A stretch of DNA of 64,000 nt from Burkholderia sp. FERM BP-3421. Its GTDB lineage: Bacteria > Pseudomonadota > Gammaproteobacteria > Burkholderiales > Burkholderiaceae. The stretch spans positions 3,410,001-3,474,000 of the forward strand of contig NZ_CP117782.1 of the NCBI RefSeq assembly GCF_028657905.1. Direction: 5' to 3'. The position numbers and the translations under genes were made by a program. Shown here piece after piece: positions 45,401-52,952 of the stretch; position 1 is the stretch's first letter, and each line of letters starts with the position of its first letter. The notes beneath the pieces are model-generated. The model saw nothing but the letters and a program-made list of their open reading frames with translations, made no database searches and was not told the origin of the DNA.

Positions 45401-45947
45401 GGCGAAGATCAACGATCATCCGTTCGACATCCTGGTGCCGAAGAGTGGCGGACCCACCGGCACGGCGCTGCCGGATGCTCAGAGCATGGCGACGGCACTC
45501 TCGCGAGTGTCGCCCAAGCAACTGGCCGACCTGAGCCGGGTGTCGATGAACCCGGCTCCGAATCCGGCCGATGCGGACTGGCGCGAAACCTACAACGATC
45601 CGAATTTCTACTCGGCGGCGACCGCGAGCATCGCGCAGGGTGTCGCGTTCTATCCGTGGAAGGGCTGGGAGACGATTCCGCAGCAGTACGTCGACAGCAC
45701 GATGACGCACGAAACCGGGCATCTGTGGAGCGAGGCGCTGTGGAAGAACGCCAAGCTCAAGCAGGACTATCTGGCCGCGATCGCAAAGGACGGCAAGGCG
45801 CCGTCCGATTACGGCAGTCATAATCCGACCGAGGATTTCGCGGAATCGGCCAACATGTACTGGTCCAGCCAGGGGACACCGTGTGAACAGGAAGGGAGAA
45901 AGCGCTATCCGGCCCGCTATGACTACTTCGACAAGATTGCCAAATGA
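42474..45947 (+). CDS. vgrG: Evolved VgrG with C-terminal zincin (lethal-factor-like) toxin domain
   Basis: A 1157-residue T6SS spike. Residues 1 to ~620 are the gp27/gp5-like VgrG core (SETDWNFVHRLLEAEGLYGFW, DDLNRHKVQFVWDR, VGEEVIVDYVGGDCDRP). A DUF2345 beta-helix region follows (~680-830). A small beta module around PYYVTGATGAVIASG links to the C-terminal domain. That domain carries HETGH (1079-1083) and EDFAE (1120-1124), matching HExxH plus a downstream Glu ligand; the SDYGSHNPTEDFAES context resembles anthrax lethal factor. Start TTG 42474 has GAGGGG 7 nt upstream (ATG 42480 is alternative). A metallopeptidase effector is the likely role. Confidence 0.9.
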   Translation: MNMQDLIRAIQGGLIQQDRLLRLDTPLPANTFVPRRALAVSALGRDFSWTLDVVSGAGDVELKKLIAQPVTAWLQQADKSYRPFNGYVHTARRLGADGGLTSYQLVFASWLHFLRFRRDERIWQDRPADAIIADVFNEHPQARGHFQFALSKPLPSRSYCRQSETDWNFVHRLLEAEGLYGFWRHADDGKSHTLIITDTPQSLDAMTPDTIRFHRADLGSERDALTQWAGSRTLQSTAFASRTFDYKQPSTPHNPKGTSLPTKANQGELPGQTEVYEYTGAYTYGPQANGDRLSAIRLEEWESRAKRFHGAGGVRGADAGRRFHLAGHPEHDRDAAEQREFVIIGITRVIENNLPLGGGETNFPHSLAGAIAEARATGASAAASVPHAGDGAQGFYHVEIEAQRASVPYRSAFEHAKPEMHLETAIVVGPKGEEVYTDDLNRHKVQFVWDRLNAGDERASCWLRAAFSDSGAGYGAVHPLRVGEEVIVDYVGGDCDRPLITARVYNGAVKPQWHSNGILSGYRTKEYTGSGYNQMVFDDATGQNRAQLFSSQGNTHLHLGYLIQQDGNARGPFLGQGFDLRTDAYGAVRAGSGLYVTTYPKSAASQPFDASDTHRQLGNAQQLLDALSNASATHHAESLSEGRAALGALSDVTRDTKPGGTTGGRTAGGGTGSAAAFKEPAMLFGSPAGIGLSTQQSTQISADQHINVVSGKSTHVAAGKSLIASVTEKLSLFAQNAGMKLFAGKGKVEIQAHSDNIELTAQKTVKILSATQTIEVASPKEVLLTSGGAYVRIAGGNIEIHAPGKIDIKGATHAFEGPAQRDYPLPALPIPADAKRFSNRVDFSGLDAISETEGGAHAWAHTPYYVTGATGAVIASGVTDRFGQGERFFTREQEDVHVWMEKDEWLSSEELEAPADAPGAPAGVKMPDCSYLDGSKGRIDAPPDFYTPKNTVTMEPPQDTKFKFPGGGEQDALLYKAKINDHPFDILVPKSGGPTGTALPDAQSMATALSRVSPKQLADLSRVSMNPAPNPADADWRETYNDPNFYSAATASIAQGVAFYPWKGWETIPQQYVDSTMTHETGHLWSEALWKNAKLKQDYLAAIAKDGKAPSDYGSHNPTEDFAESANMYWSSQGTPCEQEGRKRYPARYDYFDKIAK

Positions 45948-46365
45948 CATTCGCCGCGCGTCGGTGACACTCGTCCTGTCGGCGCTGCTCGTGAGCGGCT
46001 GCACGTCAGGCGCATTGGGAGGACACAGCATGAGCAAACCATGGCCCCCGGGGGCACAGGATCCGAAAGCGCCGCATCCCGGCACGATCACGGTGAAATT
46101 CGCGTGGGACGGTTCGACCGTCGTCAAGGATGCTTCGAAGATGTCCGATGCATTCATCTTCCGCTGTGGCGATGCGAACGGCAATCAGGTTCCCCGCGCG
46201 GAGGCGATCTGGTGCATTCCCGTCGTCGAGATCGAGACGGTATCGGCCGACGAGGCCGGCAAGCCGGTGCCGCCGAGGGGGGCGTATACGGTGTCGAGCT
46301 CGGTCTACGGTCCGAATCACCTGTTCCTCGAACACGTCGCGTCGGCGCCGAAGCCGCGCCCATGA
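45883..46365 (+). CDS. Putative lipoprotein immunity protein for the VgrG zincin
   Basis: Up to 160 residues, overlapping the vgrG 3' end by 65 nt. GTG 45883 has AGGGG 7 nt upstream; ATG 45919 (148 aa) is an alternative start. The N-terminus is a lipoprotein signal (VTLVLSALLVSGC). The mature part is short and beta-rich (TITVKFAWDG, AFIFRCGD, AIWCIPVVEIETV, PNHLFLEHV). I do not recognise a family. The overlap with a toxin gene and predicted periplasmic location make an immunity role likely, but it is inferred. Confidence 0.6.
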   Translation: MNRKGESAIRPAMTTSTRLPNDIRRASVTLVLSALLVSGCTSGALGGHSMSKPWPPGAQDPKAPHPGTITVKFAWDGSTVVKDASKMSDAFIFRCGDANGNQVPRAEAIWCIPVVEIETVSADEAGKPVPPRGAYTVSSSVYGPNHLFLEHVASAPKPRP

Positions 46366-46401
46366 GCGTGTTCCCGACCGCCCGCCGCCGAGGGAATCGA
46401 C

Positions 46402-47811
46402 ATGACGGATGATCCGTCCATCTACACCGTGCAGCCGAACGACACGCTGAGCGCGATCGCGCACCGGAAAGGCGTGCCGTGGAAGGAGATCGCGCGCGCC
46501 AATCAGATCCACGATCCGCGCACGCTGCAGCCGGGCCAGCGCCTGAGGATTCCGAAGAAGGCCGGCAAGATCAACACCAACACGCTCGACGCGGAGCACA
46601 ACCCGCTGCCCGATGCCCCGTACAAGATCCGCAGCGGCGACAAGGAAGTGTCGGGCCGCACCACGAAGAGCGGCCAGCTCTCGGAATTCCTGCCGGACTT
46701 CACGGGGCAGACGGTCGAGATCTTTTTCCAGAAGCTGAACGGCGAATGGAAGAAGGTCTACGAGACGGTGGCGGAGGAGACGAACAAGCTGGTCACGCTC
46801 GTCAGCCCGCGCCTGCGCATCAAGACCCAGACGGAGCCGCATCCGGAAGGCGGCGGCGCGGCGCCGCGCAAGCCGCAGCAGCCGGCGCCGAAGGCCAAGC
46901 CGGCGGGCGACCAGACCGACTCGAAGTTCGGGCCCGACAAGGGCGTGAAGAAGCAGCAGACGAGCGACAAGTCGGGCGCGCCGGACCTGAAGGTCACGAG
47001 CGACGATGCCTCGCTCGACGAGTTCCTCGACAAGTACACGGGCGACCCGATCACCGAGCAGGACTTCGCGGACGCCGCGAAGGAGATCGGCTGCAAGGTG
47101 AACGTGATCAAGGCGGTGCACCAGACCGAGGTGGGCGGCGGCAGCTTCACGACGGTCGACGGGCGCACGGTGCCGAAGATCCTCTACGAGCGCCACTATT
47201 TCTACCGGCTGACGGGCAACAAGTACTGGGACACCAATCCCGACCTGTCCTACCCGATCGGCTATTACCGGCTCGGCACGCGCTACATCAAGAGCACGAT
47301 GAAGCTGGTCGGCGAGGACGGCAAGACGCACGACGTCGACATCTGGCGGCGCTACAACAAGAAGAAGGACAAGGACCACTTCAAGGAAAGCGAGACCGGC
47401 AAGGAACTGCTCGCCGAGGGCGTGCTGGAGAAGGATCGCGACCTGTACGGCTCGCTGAGCTACCGGCGTCTGCGCAAGGCGTTCCGGCTCAATGCGTCGG
47501 CGGCGCTGGAATCGTGTTCGTGGGGCGCGTTCCAGATCATGGGTTCGAACTACAAGACGCTCGGCTACGCGAGCGCGCTCGAGATGGTGAGGGCGCTGTC
47601 GCGCTCGGAACGCGCGCACCTGAAAGGCTTCGTGGCCTTCGTGAAGGCCAATCCTTCGCTCGTCAAGGCGGCCAAGAACGAGGATTTCGCGAGCTTCGCG
47701 GCCGGCTACAATGGCTCGACCTACAAGGAAAACAACTACGACGTGGTCATGAAGGGACACTTCGACGCGTTCGAGAAGGCGGATGCCGCCAAGCAGAAAA
47801 AGGGCACCTGA
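46402..47811 (+). CDS. T6SS cargo effector: LysM plus N-acetylmuramidase (DUF3380)
   Basis: A 469-residue protein without a signal peptide. N-terminal LysM (about 6-50: YTVQPNDTLSAIAHRKGV, then LQPGQRLRIP), a beta module (about 55-125: LPDAPYKIRSGDKEVSGRTT), a Lys/Pro-rich linker, and a DUF3380 N-acetylmuramidase domain (about 225-460). In the latter, VNVIKAVHQTEVGGGSF supplies the likely catalytic Glu and PKILYERHYFYRL plus SWGAFQIMGSNYKTLGY are family hallmarks. Lacking a Sec signal beside vgrG, it is probably delivered by the T6SS to cut rival peptidoglycan. Its stop overlaps the next ATG. Confidence 0.8.
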   Translation: MTDDPSIYTVQPNDTLSAIAHRKGVPWKEIARANQIHDPRTLQPGQRLRIPKKAGKINTNTLDAEHNPLPDAPYKIRSGDKEVSGRTTKSGQLSEFLPDFTGQTVEIFFQKLNGEWKKVYETVAEETNKLVTLVSPRLRIKTQTEPHPEGGGAAPRKPQQPAPKAKPAGDQTDSKFGPDKGVKKQQTSDKSGAPDLKVTSDDASLDEFLDKYTGDPITEQDFADAAKEIGCKVNVIKAVHQTEVGGGSFTTVDGRTVPKILYERHYFYRLTGNKYWDTNPDLSYPIGYYRLGTRYIKSTMKLVGEDGKTHDVDIWRRYNKKKDKDHFKESETGKELLAEGVLEKDRDLYGSLSYRRLRKAFRLNASAALESCSWGAFQIMGSNYKTLGYASALEMVRALSRSERAHLKGFVAFVKANPSLVKAAKNEDFASFAAGYNGSTYKENNYDVVMKGHFDAFEKADAAKQKKGT

Positions 47812-48446
47812 TGAAACGTTTCTGGATGGGCTGGGTTGCCGCGGCGACCCTGATGGCGGCGGCGGGCCCGGCGGCCTCGGCCGACGAACTGCGCGCCGGC
47901 ATCTACGACCTGCGCACCGTGCCGGGCACGACGCTCGACTATCGCAAGGTCTATATCGCGGTCGACCAGGGCCGCGTGTCGGGCTTCTTCGACAATCCGT
48001 TCACGACGCCGGCGCAGAACGACCCCGATCGCGATCCGACCTGCCGGTTCCTGCTCGAACCGGCGAGCGTCCAAGGGCGCAGCATTCGCTTCGCGACCGC
48101 GTTCGCGGGCGAGCAGGGCGACGCGCTGCAGCTCACGTCGAACGGCCAGGGCGACTGGAAGGCGCAGGTCGGCGGCACGCTGCCGAACTGCGACATCCCG
48201 ACCATCGAGACCAACGACTACCTGCGCCTGAACACGGAAAAGCCGTGGATCGGCTTCGCGAGCGTCGCGGCCAAGCGCGCGGCGCTGTACACGGCGGCGA
48301 ACGAGGGCGCGCGCGGCAAGGCGTATCTCGTCAAGAACGACGTGGTGGCCGTGCTGGAACGCATCGGCCCGTGGGCGCGTGTCGATTACTTCTCGCGTGG
48401 CACCGACCTGATCCGCTGGATGAAGCAGTCGGACCTGCGCGACTGA
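47811..48446 (+). CDS. Secreted protein, candidate immunity to the muramidase effector
   Basis: A 211-residue protein with a Sec signal peptide (MKRFWMGWVAAATLMAAAGP, cleaved near ASADE). The mature domain is beta-rich with cysteines in DPTCRFLLEP and PNCDIPTIE. The C-terminus (KAYLVKNDVVAVLERIGPW) looks SH3-like. The ATG shares one base with the effector stop (TGATG). Periplasmic location and coupling fit an immunity protein against a peptidoglycan hydrolase. Family not recognised. Confidence 0.6.
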   Translation: MKRFWMGWVAAATLMAAAGPAASADELRAGIYDLRTVPGTTLDYRKVYIAVDQGRVSGFFDNPFTTPAQNDPDRDPTCRFLLEPASVQGRSIRFATAFAGEQGDALQLTSNGQGDWKAQVGGTLPNCDIPTIETNDYLRLNTEKPWIGFASVAAKRAALYTAANEGARGKAYLVKNDVVAVLERIGPWARVDYFSRGTDLIRWMKQSDLRD

Positions 48447-48476
48447 GCCGGCGGGCGGGCCCGCCCGCCGCGTCGC

Positions 48477-49262
48477 TCAGGGCAGCGAGATCGTGAGGTT
48501 GGCGGATTCGGGCCCGACCTTGATCACCTGCGAATACGGCGCGAGCGCGCGCAGCGTGCTGTCCTTCAGGTAGCTGTTGAGCCCGAGGAAGGCGAGCAGG
48601 CCGACGAGCGCGAACACCGCGCCGATCGTCCACAGCGGCACCTCGCGCTTGAGCCGGTGCGCGATCTGGTCGGGCAGCGGCCAGTGCGGCGCGAACGGCG
48701 CGCGCTTGCCCTTCATGTGCGAGATCTCGTCGCCGAGGCGCGCGGTCAGGTAGGCGAGCTTCTCGGGCCCTTCGAGCAGGTACTTGCCCTGGAAGCCGAG
48801 CAGCAGGCACATGTGGAACACCTCGAGCGACTGCAGCCGCGCCGCGCCCTGCGCGCGGCATTCCTCGAGATACTGGAAGAACTTCTCGCCCGCGAGCTGC
48901 TCGCCGAACAGCACGAGCTGCAAGGGCCGGCGCTCCCATTCCGGACGAATCCGGAACTGCGACGACAGCACCGACTCGTCGATCGCCGCGCAGAACGCGA
49001 ACTTGGCGGCATAGACGTCCTCGGCGGCGATGTTGAGCTTCTTCGCGCCGCGCTCGAAATCGCCGAGGAATTCCTGGATGCGGGTGCCGAATTCCGCCGC
49101 CTCGCCGGGCTCGCGGCCGTTCTTGAGCAGGAACAGCATGAAGAACCCGTCGTACAGCAGGTCCAGCAGCGTGCGGGCCTGGTGGTTCGCATCGGTGGAG
49201 GACGCCGAGGGCGGGGCGGCGGGCGGCGCGTTGCCGCCGAACAGGGAAGGCGCGTAGCTCAT
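48477..49262 (-). CDS. tssL: T6SS membrane complex subunit TssL (DotU-like)
   Basis: A 261-residue DotU/IcmH-like protein: cytoplasmic domain with LLDLLYDGFFMLFLLKNGRE and FCAAIDESVLSSQF, LEVFHMCLLLGFQGKY, and one C-terminal membrane helix (IGAVFALVGLLAFLGLNSYL). It lacks a C-terminal OmpA-like peptidoglycan-binding domain found in longer TssL proteins. The GTG/ATG region overlaps tssK by 4 nt. Partner of TssJ and TssM. Confidence 0.92.
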   Translation of the reverse strand: MSYAPSLFGGNAPPAAPPSASSTDANHQARTLLDLLYDGFFMLFLLKNGREPGEAAEFGTRIQEFLGDFERGAKKLNIAAEDVYAAKFAFCAAIDESVLSSQFRIRPEWERRPLQLVLFGEQLAGEKFFQYLEECRAQGAARLQSLEVFHMCLLLGFQGKYLLEGPEKLAYLTARLGDEISHMKGKRAPFAPHWPLPDQIAHRLKREVPLWTIGAVFALVGLLAFLGLNSYLKDSTLRALAPYSQVIKVGPESANLTISLP

Positions 49263-50605
49263 GATGTGACGGCGATCAGTTCGAATTTGAGGTCGGCGAT
49301 CCCCGAGGGCGCGTAGATCATCGCCGACTGGGACTGCAGCATGCGGTCATACAGCGCGCTGCGCGCGTCGAGCGCGAAGTAGCACGCGCCGGGCCGCACG
49401 GGAATCGCGGGCGGCACCTGCGGCGTGTACGACAGCCGCACGCCCGGCATCGCGGACAGCACCAGCTTGTCGACGTCGTCGGGCGCGCCGATCTTGAAGC
49501 GCGCGGGCACGGCGTCGACCAGCTCGACCGACGGCATGTCGGCCGAGACCGCGAGGTAGAACTCGGTCTTGTCGTCGATCTTGCCGGAATCGAGGCGGCC
49601 GATGTGGAACGACGGCCGCACCTCTTCGAGCGTGATCGCGAAGTAGCGCGTCGAGATCACGGTTTCGAGCAGGTCGCGCAGGATCGTGTCGAGGCGCGCG
49701 AAGCCGGGGCCCGGATCGTCGTGCCGGTAGGCGGGCAGGTCGGCCAGCGCGTAGCCCTTCGAGAACGTCATCAGCTGGCCGGCCAGGCGCAGCAGCTCCT
49801 GGAACAGCCGCTCGGGATGCAGCGCCGCGTGCTGGTGCAGGTGCGCGAGCGCGGCGAACGCGGCGCTCGCCGTGTGCAGCAGCCAGAACGACGCGATGTC
49901 GCCCGAGCGGAATTCGATGATGTTCTTGCTCGGCTCGCGGTGGAAGCCGTAGAGCGCGTTGACCTTCGCCTGCAGCGCGTCGATCAGCTGGCGCAGGCGC
50001 TGGTGCAGGATCGGCGAGGCCTCGATCGCGAGGCACGGCGGCACGAAGCTGTCGTCGATCTCGAAGCCCGAGGTGGCGGTGCGGCGCACGCGCGCGAGCG
50101 GGATCGACAGCAGCTGGTCGCGCGGCTCGCTGTGCGCGATCAGCTTGACGTTGGTCTTGAGAAAGGTGATGTCGGCCTCGGCCGCATCGGTGAAGTGGTC
50201 GGCGACGGGCGCCTGCTCGCTCACGAAGCGCGACACGAAGCCGGCGTCGCGGTGCTCCGCGTAGTTCGAGCCGTTCTCGCGCAGCGGATGCAGCGCGAGA
50301 TAGAAGGTGAATTCGTTGATGCCGTCGGGCAGCGTGTCGAGCGCGATCGGCGGCGGCAGCTCGTCGGCCTGCGGCGCGGAATAGAGCGCGCCGTCGGGGA
50401 ACACCAGCGACAGCTCGCTCGCTCGCAGCACGTTGCTGCCGAGCGCGTCGCGGTCGAAGCGCACCGAGCGCACCCCCCAGTTGTACGGCTGGATCGCCTG
50501 GATCGACTCGAACAGCCGAGCCTCGTGGTAGGCGTCCTGTCGCTGAAAGTGCTGGGGCCTCAGAAACAGCCCTTCTCCCCATAGCACCTTGGCCGAATAA
50601 CTCAT
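49259..50605 (-). CDS. tssK: T6SS baseplate subunit TssK
   Basis: A 448-residue TssK: VLWGEGLFLRPQHFQRQDAYHE at the N-terminus is the family signature, with NWGVRSVRFDRDAL following. The C-terminal head domain is present (FALDARSALYDRMLQSQSAMIYAP). It links the TssFGE-VgrG baseplate to the TssJLM membrane complex. Overlaps tssL; 109 nt after tssJ. Confidence 0.94.
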   Translation of the reverse strand: MSYSAKVLWGEGLFLRPQHFQRQDAYHEARLFESIQAIQPYNWGVRSVRFDRDALGSNVLRASELSLVFPDGALYSAPQADELPPPIALDTLPDGINEFTFYLALHPLRENGSNYAEHRDAGFVSRFVSEQAPVADHFTDAAEADITFLKTNVKLIAHSEPRDQLLSIPLARVRRTATSGFEIDDSFVPPCLAIEASPILHQRLRQLIDALQAKVNALYGFHREPSKNIIEFRSGDIASFWLLHTASAAFAALAHLHQHAALHPERLFQELLRLAGQLMTFSKGYALADLPAYRHDDPGPGFARLDTILRDLLETVISTRYFAITLEEVRPSFHIGRLDSGKIDDKTEFYLAVSADMPSVELVDAVPARFKIGAPDDVDKLVLSAMPGVRLSYTPQVPPAIPVRPGACYFALDARSALYDRMLQSQSAMIYAPSGIADLKFELIAVTS

Positions 50606-50714
50606 GTCGAACCCGGTTTAATGTGATTGCACGGCAAGCCGCTTTATTCGCGCCCTGAATTTAACGCGCAACTGTAAATTCGTGTTAAATGGCGCCATTG
50701 TGCCAGTCCTTCTT

Positions 50715-51329
50715 TTAGCCGCAGCTGACAGATGAAAGTAAATCGAGCCGGCCGGCCGGCACGCCTTGTTGCGGCGAGATTACGGAGCCGCCCGTCACGG
50801 TCATCGCGCAGTTGTGCAGGCCGATGATTATGCCGGATTTCTCGGACTTCGCCGGATCGAAAGTGAGCTTCCAGCGCTGCAATGCAGGATCGCGAAACAA
50901 TGCGACGATGCCGAATGCCTGCGCTTCACGCGAGACTTTCTCGGTGGCGTTGTAACGCTGGCCCGGAATCAGCGTGATTTCGCGCACGCTCAACAGGTCG
51001 CCGCCCAGCGCGGCCTTTTCCTTGCCCGCATCGGTAAAACTGTCGAACGGCGCCTGCTGGAACGAGGTCGGGTCCTTGAGCGCGTAGAGGCGCACGACCA
51101 GCGCGAGCGGCCGGTTGTCGTTGGCGGCGTTGAGGTTGGGCGCCGCGTAGAGCGTGATGCCTAGATTGCGCGGCGGCTTCTGGGCGTCGGGCAGATCGGG
51201 CTTGCCGATCCCCGCCATCTGCAGCGCCGCGCTGCCCGCCGAGCCGAGCAGCGGAACCGCCGCGGCGCAGCCGCCCAGCAAGGCGCACGCGGCGAGCGGC
51301 AGGATGTAGCGATTCAAAAGCGAATTCAT
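50715..51329 (-). CDS. tssJ: T6SS outer-membrane lipoprotein TssJ
   Basis: A 204-residue lipoprotein with lipobox LLGGC (Cys21). The mature TssJ transthyretin-like domain contains LGITLYAAPNLNAANDNRPLALVVRLYALKD and GIIIGLHNCAMTVTG-type segments. It anchors TssM to the outer membrane. First gene of the - strand tssJ-tssK-tssL operon, divergent from the TPR lipoprotein gene. Confidence 0.9.
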   Translation of the reverse strand: MNSLLNRYILPLAACALLGGCAAAVPLLGSAGSAALQMAGIGKPDLPDAQKPPRNLGITLYAAPNLNAANDNRPLALVVRLYALKDPTSFQQAPFDSFTDAGKEKAALGGDLLSVREITLIPGQRYNATEKVSREAQAFGIVALFRDPALQRWKLTFDPAKSEKSGIIIGLHNCAMTVTGGSVISPQQGVPAGRLDLLSSVSCG

Positions 51330-51704
51330 CGTGTTTCGGGGCGGATGCCCGTCACTCCCTGTCAGAACTACCAGTTCAATCGGATTGCGTGAAAGTGAAA
51401 TCGCAGCTGGCTGCTCAACTATCGGGCATTAATGCGTTATCCACAAATAACGACGGAAATTTTTTCCGATAATCGTTTGAATGGGTATATTTCGGGTAAT
51501 TATTGCCAATCGACAGGCTATGCGAATCGCTCCCTGGATTGCTCTCAGCCACAATCGATGCGGAGAACATGCGCTTTAAATGCGCTAAAGCCTCACATGA
51601 AGATTGAATTATGAAAAATTGATCGGTACTATACCCGCGCGCTTGTGGCAAAGCAAAACTGCCGATTCTCAACGATTTAAAATTTCCGCGCCGGTGATAT
51701 AACG
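51330..51704. other. Divergent T6SS promoter region
   Basis: A 375-bp AT-rich gap between the two divergent T6SS operons. It must contain promoters for both. I find no unambiguous -35/-10 pair or sigma-54 site. Small open frames here are not supported. Confidence 0.5.
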
Positions 51705-52382
51705 ATGAAAGACCGTCTCTTCGCAAAACTTTCTGGGGTAGTGTTGGCATGCGGCGTGATCGCCGGCTGCGCTTCGACGCAGACCGCGGCGCCCACGCCC
51801 GAAGTGTTCAACAAGTCGTTGGCCGACGCCGACGCAGTGGCGAAGGGCGGCGATCAGGATCGCGCGATCGGCCTCTATCAGGAACTCGCCAAATCGGATC
51901 CCACGCGTGAGGAGCCGTGGTCGCGCATCGCGCAGATCCAGTTCCAGCAGGGTCACTACGGCCAGGCCATCGTGGCGGCGCAGGAAGCGCTGCAACGCGA
52001 CCAGACCGACCGCCAGGCGAAGAGCGTGCTGGCCGTCGCCGGCCTGCGCATCGCCACCACCTCGCTCGGCGAACTGCGCCAGGACGCCTCGCTCGCGGGC
52101 GACGCCAAGTCGGATGCGCAGGCGCTCGCGAAGCAATTGCGCGACACCCTCGGCGAACAGGCGCTGTTCCCGGCCGACCAGCAGCCGAAGCCGGTCGTGA
52201 AGAAGCGCCGCATCGTGCGCCGCCTGAAGGCGCCCGCGCATGAGGGCGCGCCGGCCGATGCGACCACCGCCGCGGCCCCTGCCGCCGCGCCGGCCGCCGC
52301 GCCGGCCGCCACCGCACCCGCGGCGCCCGTCGCGGCCCCGGCGAAGGCCGCCGGCGGCGATCCGTTCAGCGCGCTGCGCTGA
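51705..52382 (+). CDS. T6SS-associated TPR lipoprotein
   Basis: A 225-residue lipoprotein (lipobox VIAGC, Cys22). TPR-like helices at about 35-110 (DQDRAIGLYQELAKSDPTRE and YGQAIVAAQEALQRDQ) precede a basic patch (VVKKRRIVRRLK) and an Ala/Pro-rich tail. It heads the + strand T6SS operon. Its specific role is not known to me; an accessory envelope function is likely. It lies 39 nt before tssB. Confidence 0.8.
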   Translation: MKDRLFAKLSGVVLACGVIAGCASTQTAAPTPEVFNKSLADADAVAKGGDQDRAIGLYQELAKSDPTREEPWSRIAQIQFQQGHYGQAIVAAQEALQRDQTDRQAKSVLAVAGLRIATTSLGELRQDASLAGDAKSDAQALAKQLRDTLGEQALFPADQQPKPVVKKRRIVRRLKAPAHEGAPADATTAAAPAAAPAAAPAATAPAAPVAAPAKAAGGDPFSALR

Positions 52383-52421
52383 GCGTCGCGCGTGATCCAT
52401 ACCTAACCGGGAGCCGTCGAG

Positions 52422-52937
52422 ATGGCCAAGAAAGAAAGCATCCAGAAGCGCTTGCAGAAAATCCGGCCGCCCCGCGTCCAGCTGACCTACGAGGTTGAGC
52501 GGGGCGATGCGATCGAGGTCAAGGAGCTGCCGTTCGTGGTCGGGGTCGTCGGCGACCTGGCGGGCCAGTCGGAAGTCGAGCAGCCGAAGCTGCGCGACCG
52601 CAAGTTCGTGAACATCGATCGCGACAATTTCGACGACGTGATGAAGGGGGTCGAGCCGCGCGCCGTGTACCAGGTGGAAAACCGCCTGAGCGAAGGCGGC
52701 GGCAAGTTCGCGGTCGACCTGAAGTTCAAGTCGCTCGCCGACTTCAATCCGGATGAGGTGGTCGCGCAGGTCGAGCCGCTGCGCCGCCTGCTCGAGGCCC
52801 GCTCGAAGCTCGCCGACCTGCGCAACAAGCTCGCAGGCAACGACAAGCTCGAGGATCTTCTGAGCGAGGTGCTGAGCAACACTCAGCAATTGGAGGCTCT
52901 GGCGAAGAGCTCGGGCGGCGACAAGCAGGGCGAATAA
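52422..52937 (+). CDS. tssB: T6SS contractile sheath small subunit TssB
   Basis: A 171-residue TssB/VipA: KRLQKIRPPRVQLTYEVE, LPFVVGVVGDLAGQ and KFVNIDRDNFDDVMKG are diagnostic. It pairs with TssC to form the contractile sheath. It lies 15 nt upstream of tssC. Confidence 0.96.
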   Translation: MAKKESIQKRLQKIRPPRVQLTYEVERGDAIEVKELPFVVGVVGDLAGQSEVEQPKLRDRKFVNIDRDNFDDVMKGVEPRAVYQVENRLSEGGGKFAVDLKFKSLADFNPDEVVAQVEPLRRLLEARSKLADLRNKLAGNDKLEDLLSEVLSNTQQLEALAKSSGGDKQGE

Positions 52938-52952
52938 AGCACGGGGTGTGAG

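Noticed and set aside
51640..51700. Possible sigma-54 promoter before the T6SS TPR gene
   Set aside because: A GG and a GC element are seen (TGGCA, then CTGCC) but the spacing between them is 12 rather than 10 nt, so it does not fit the consensus.
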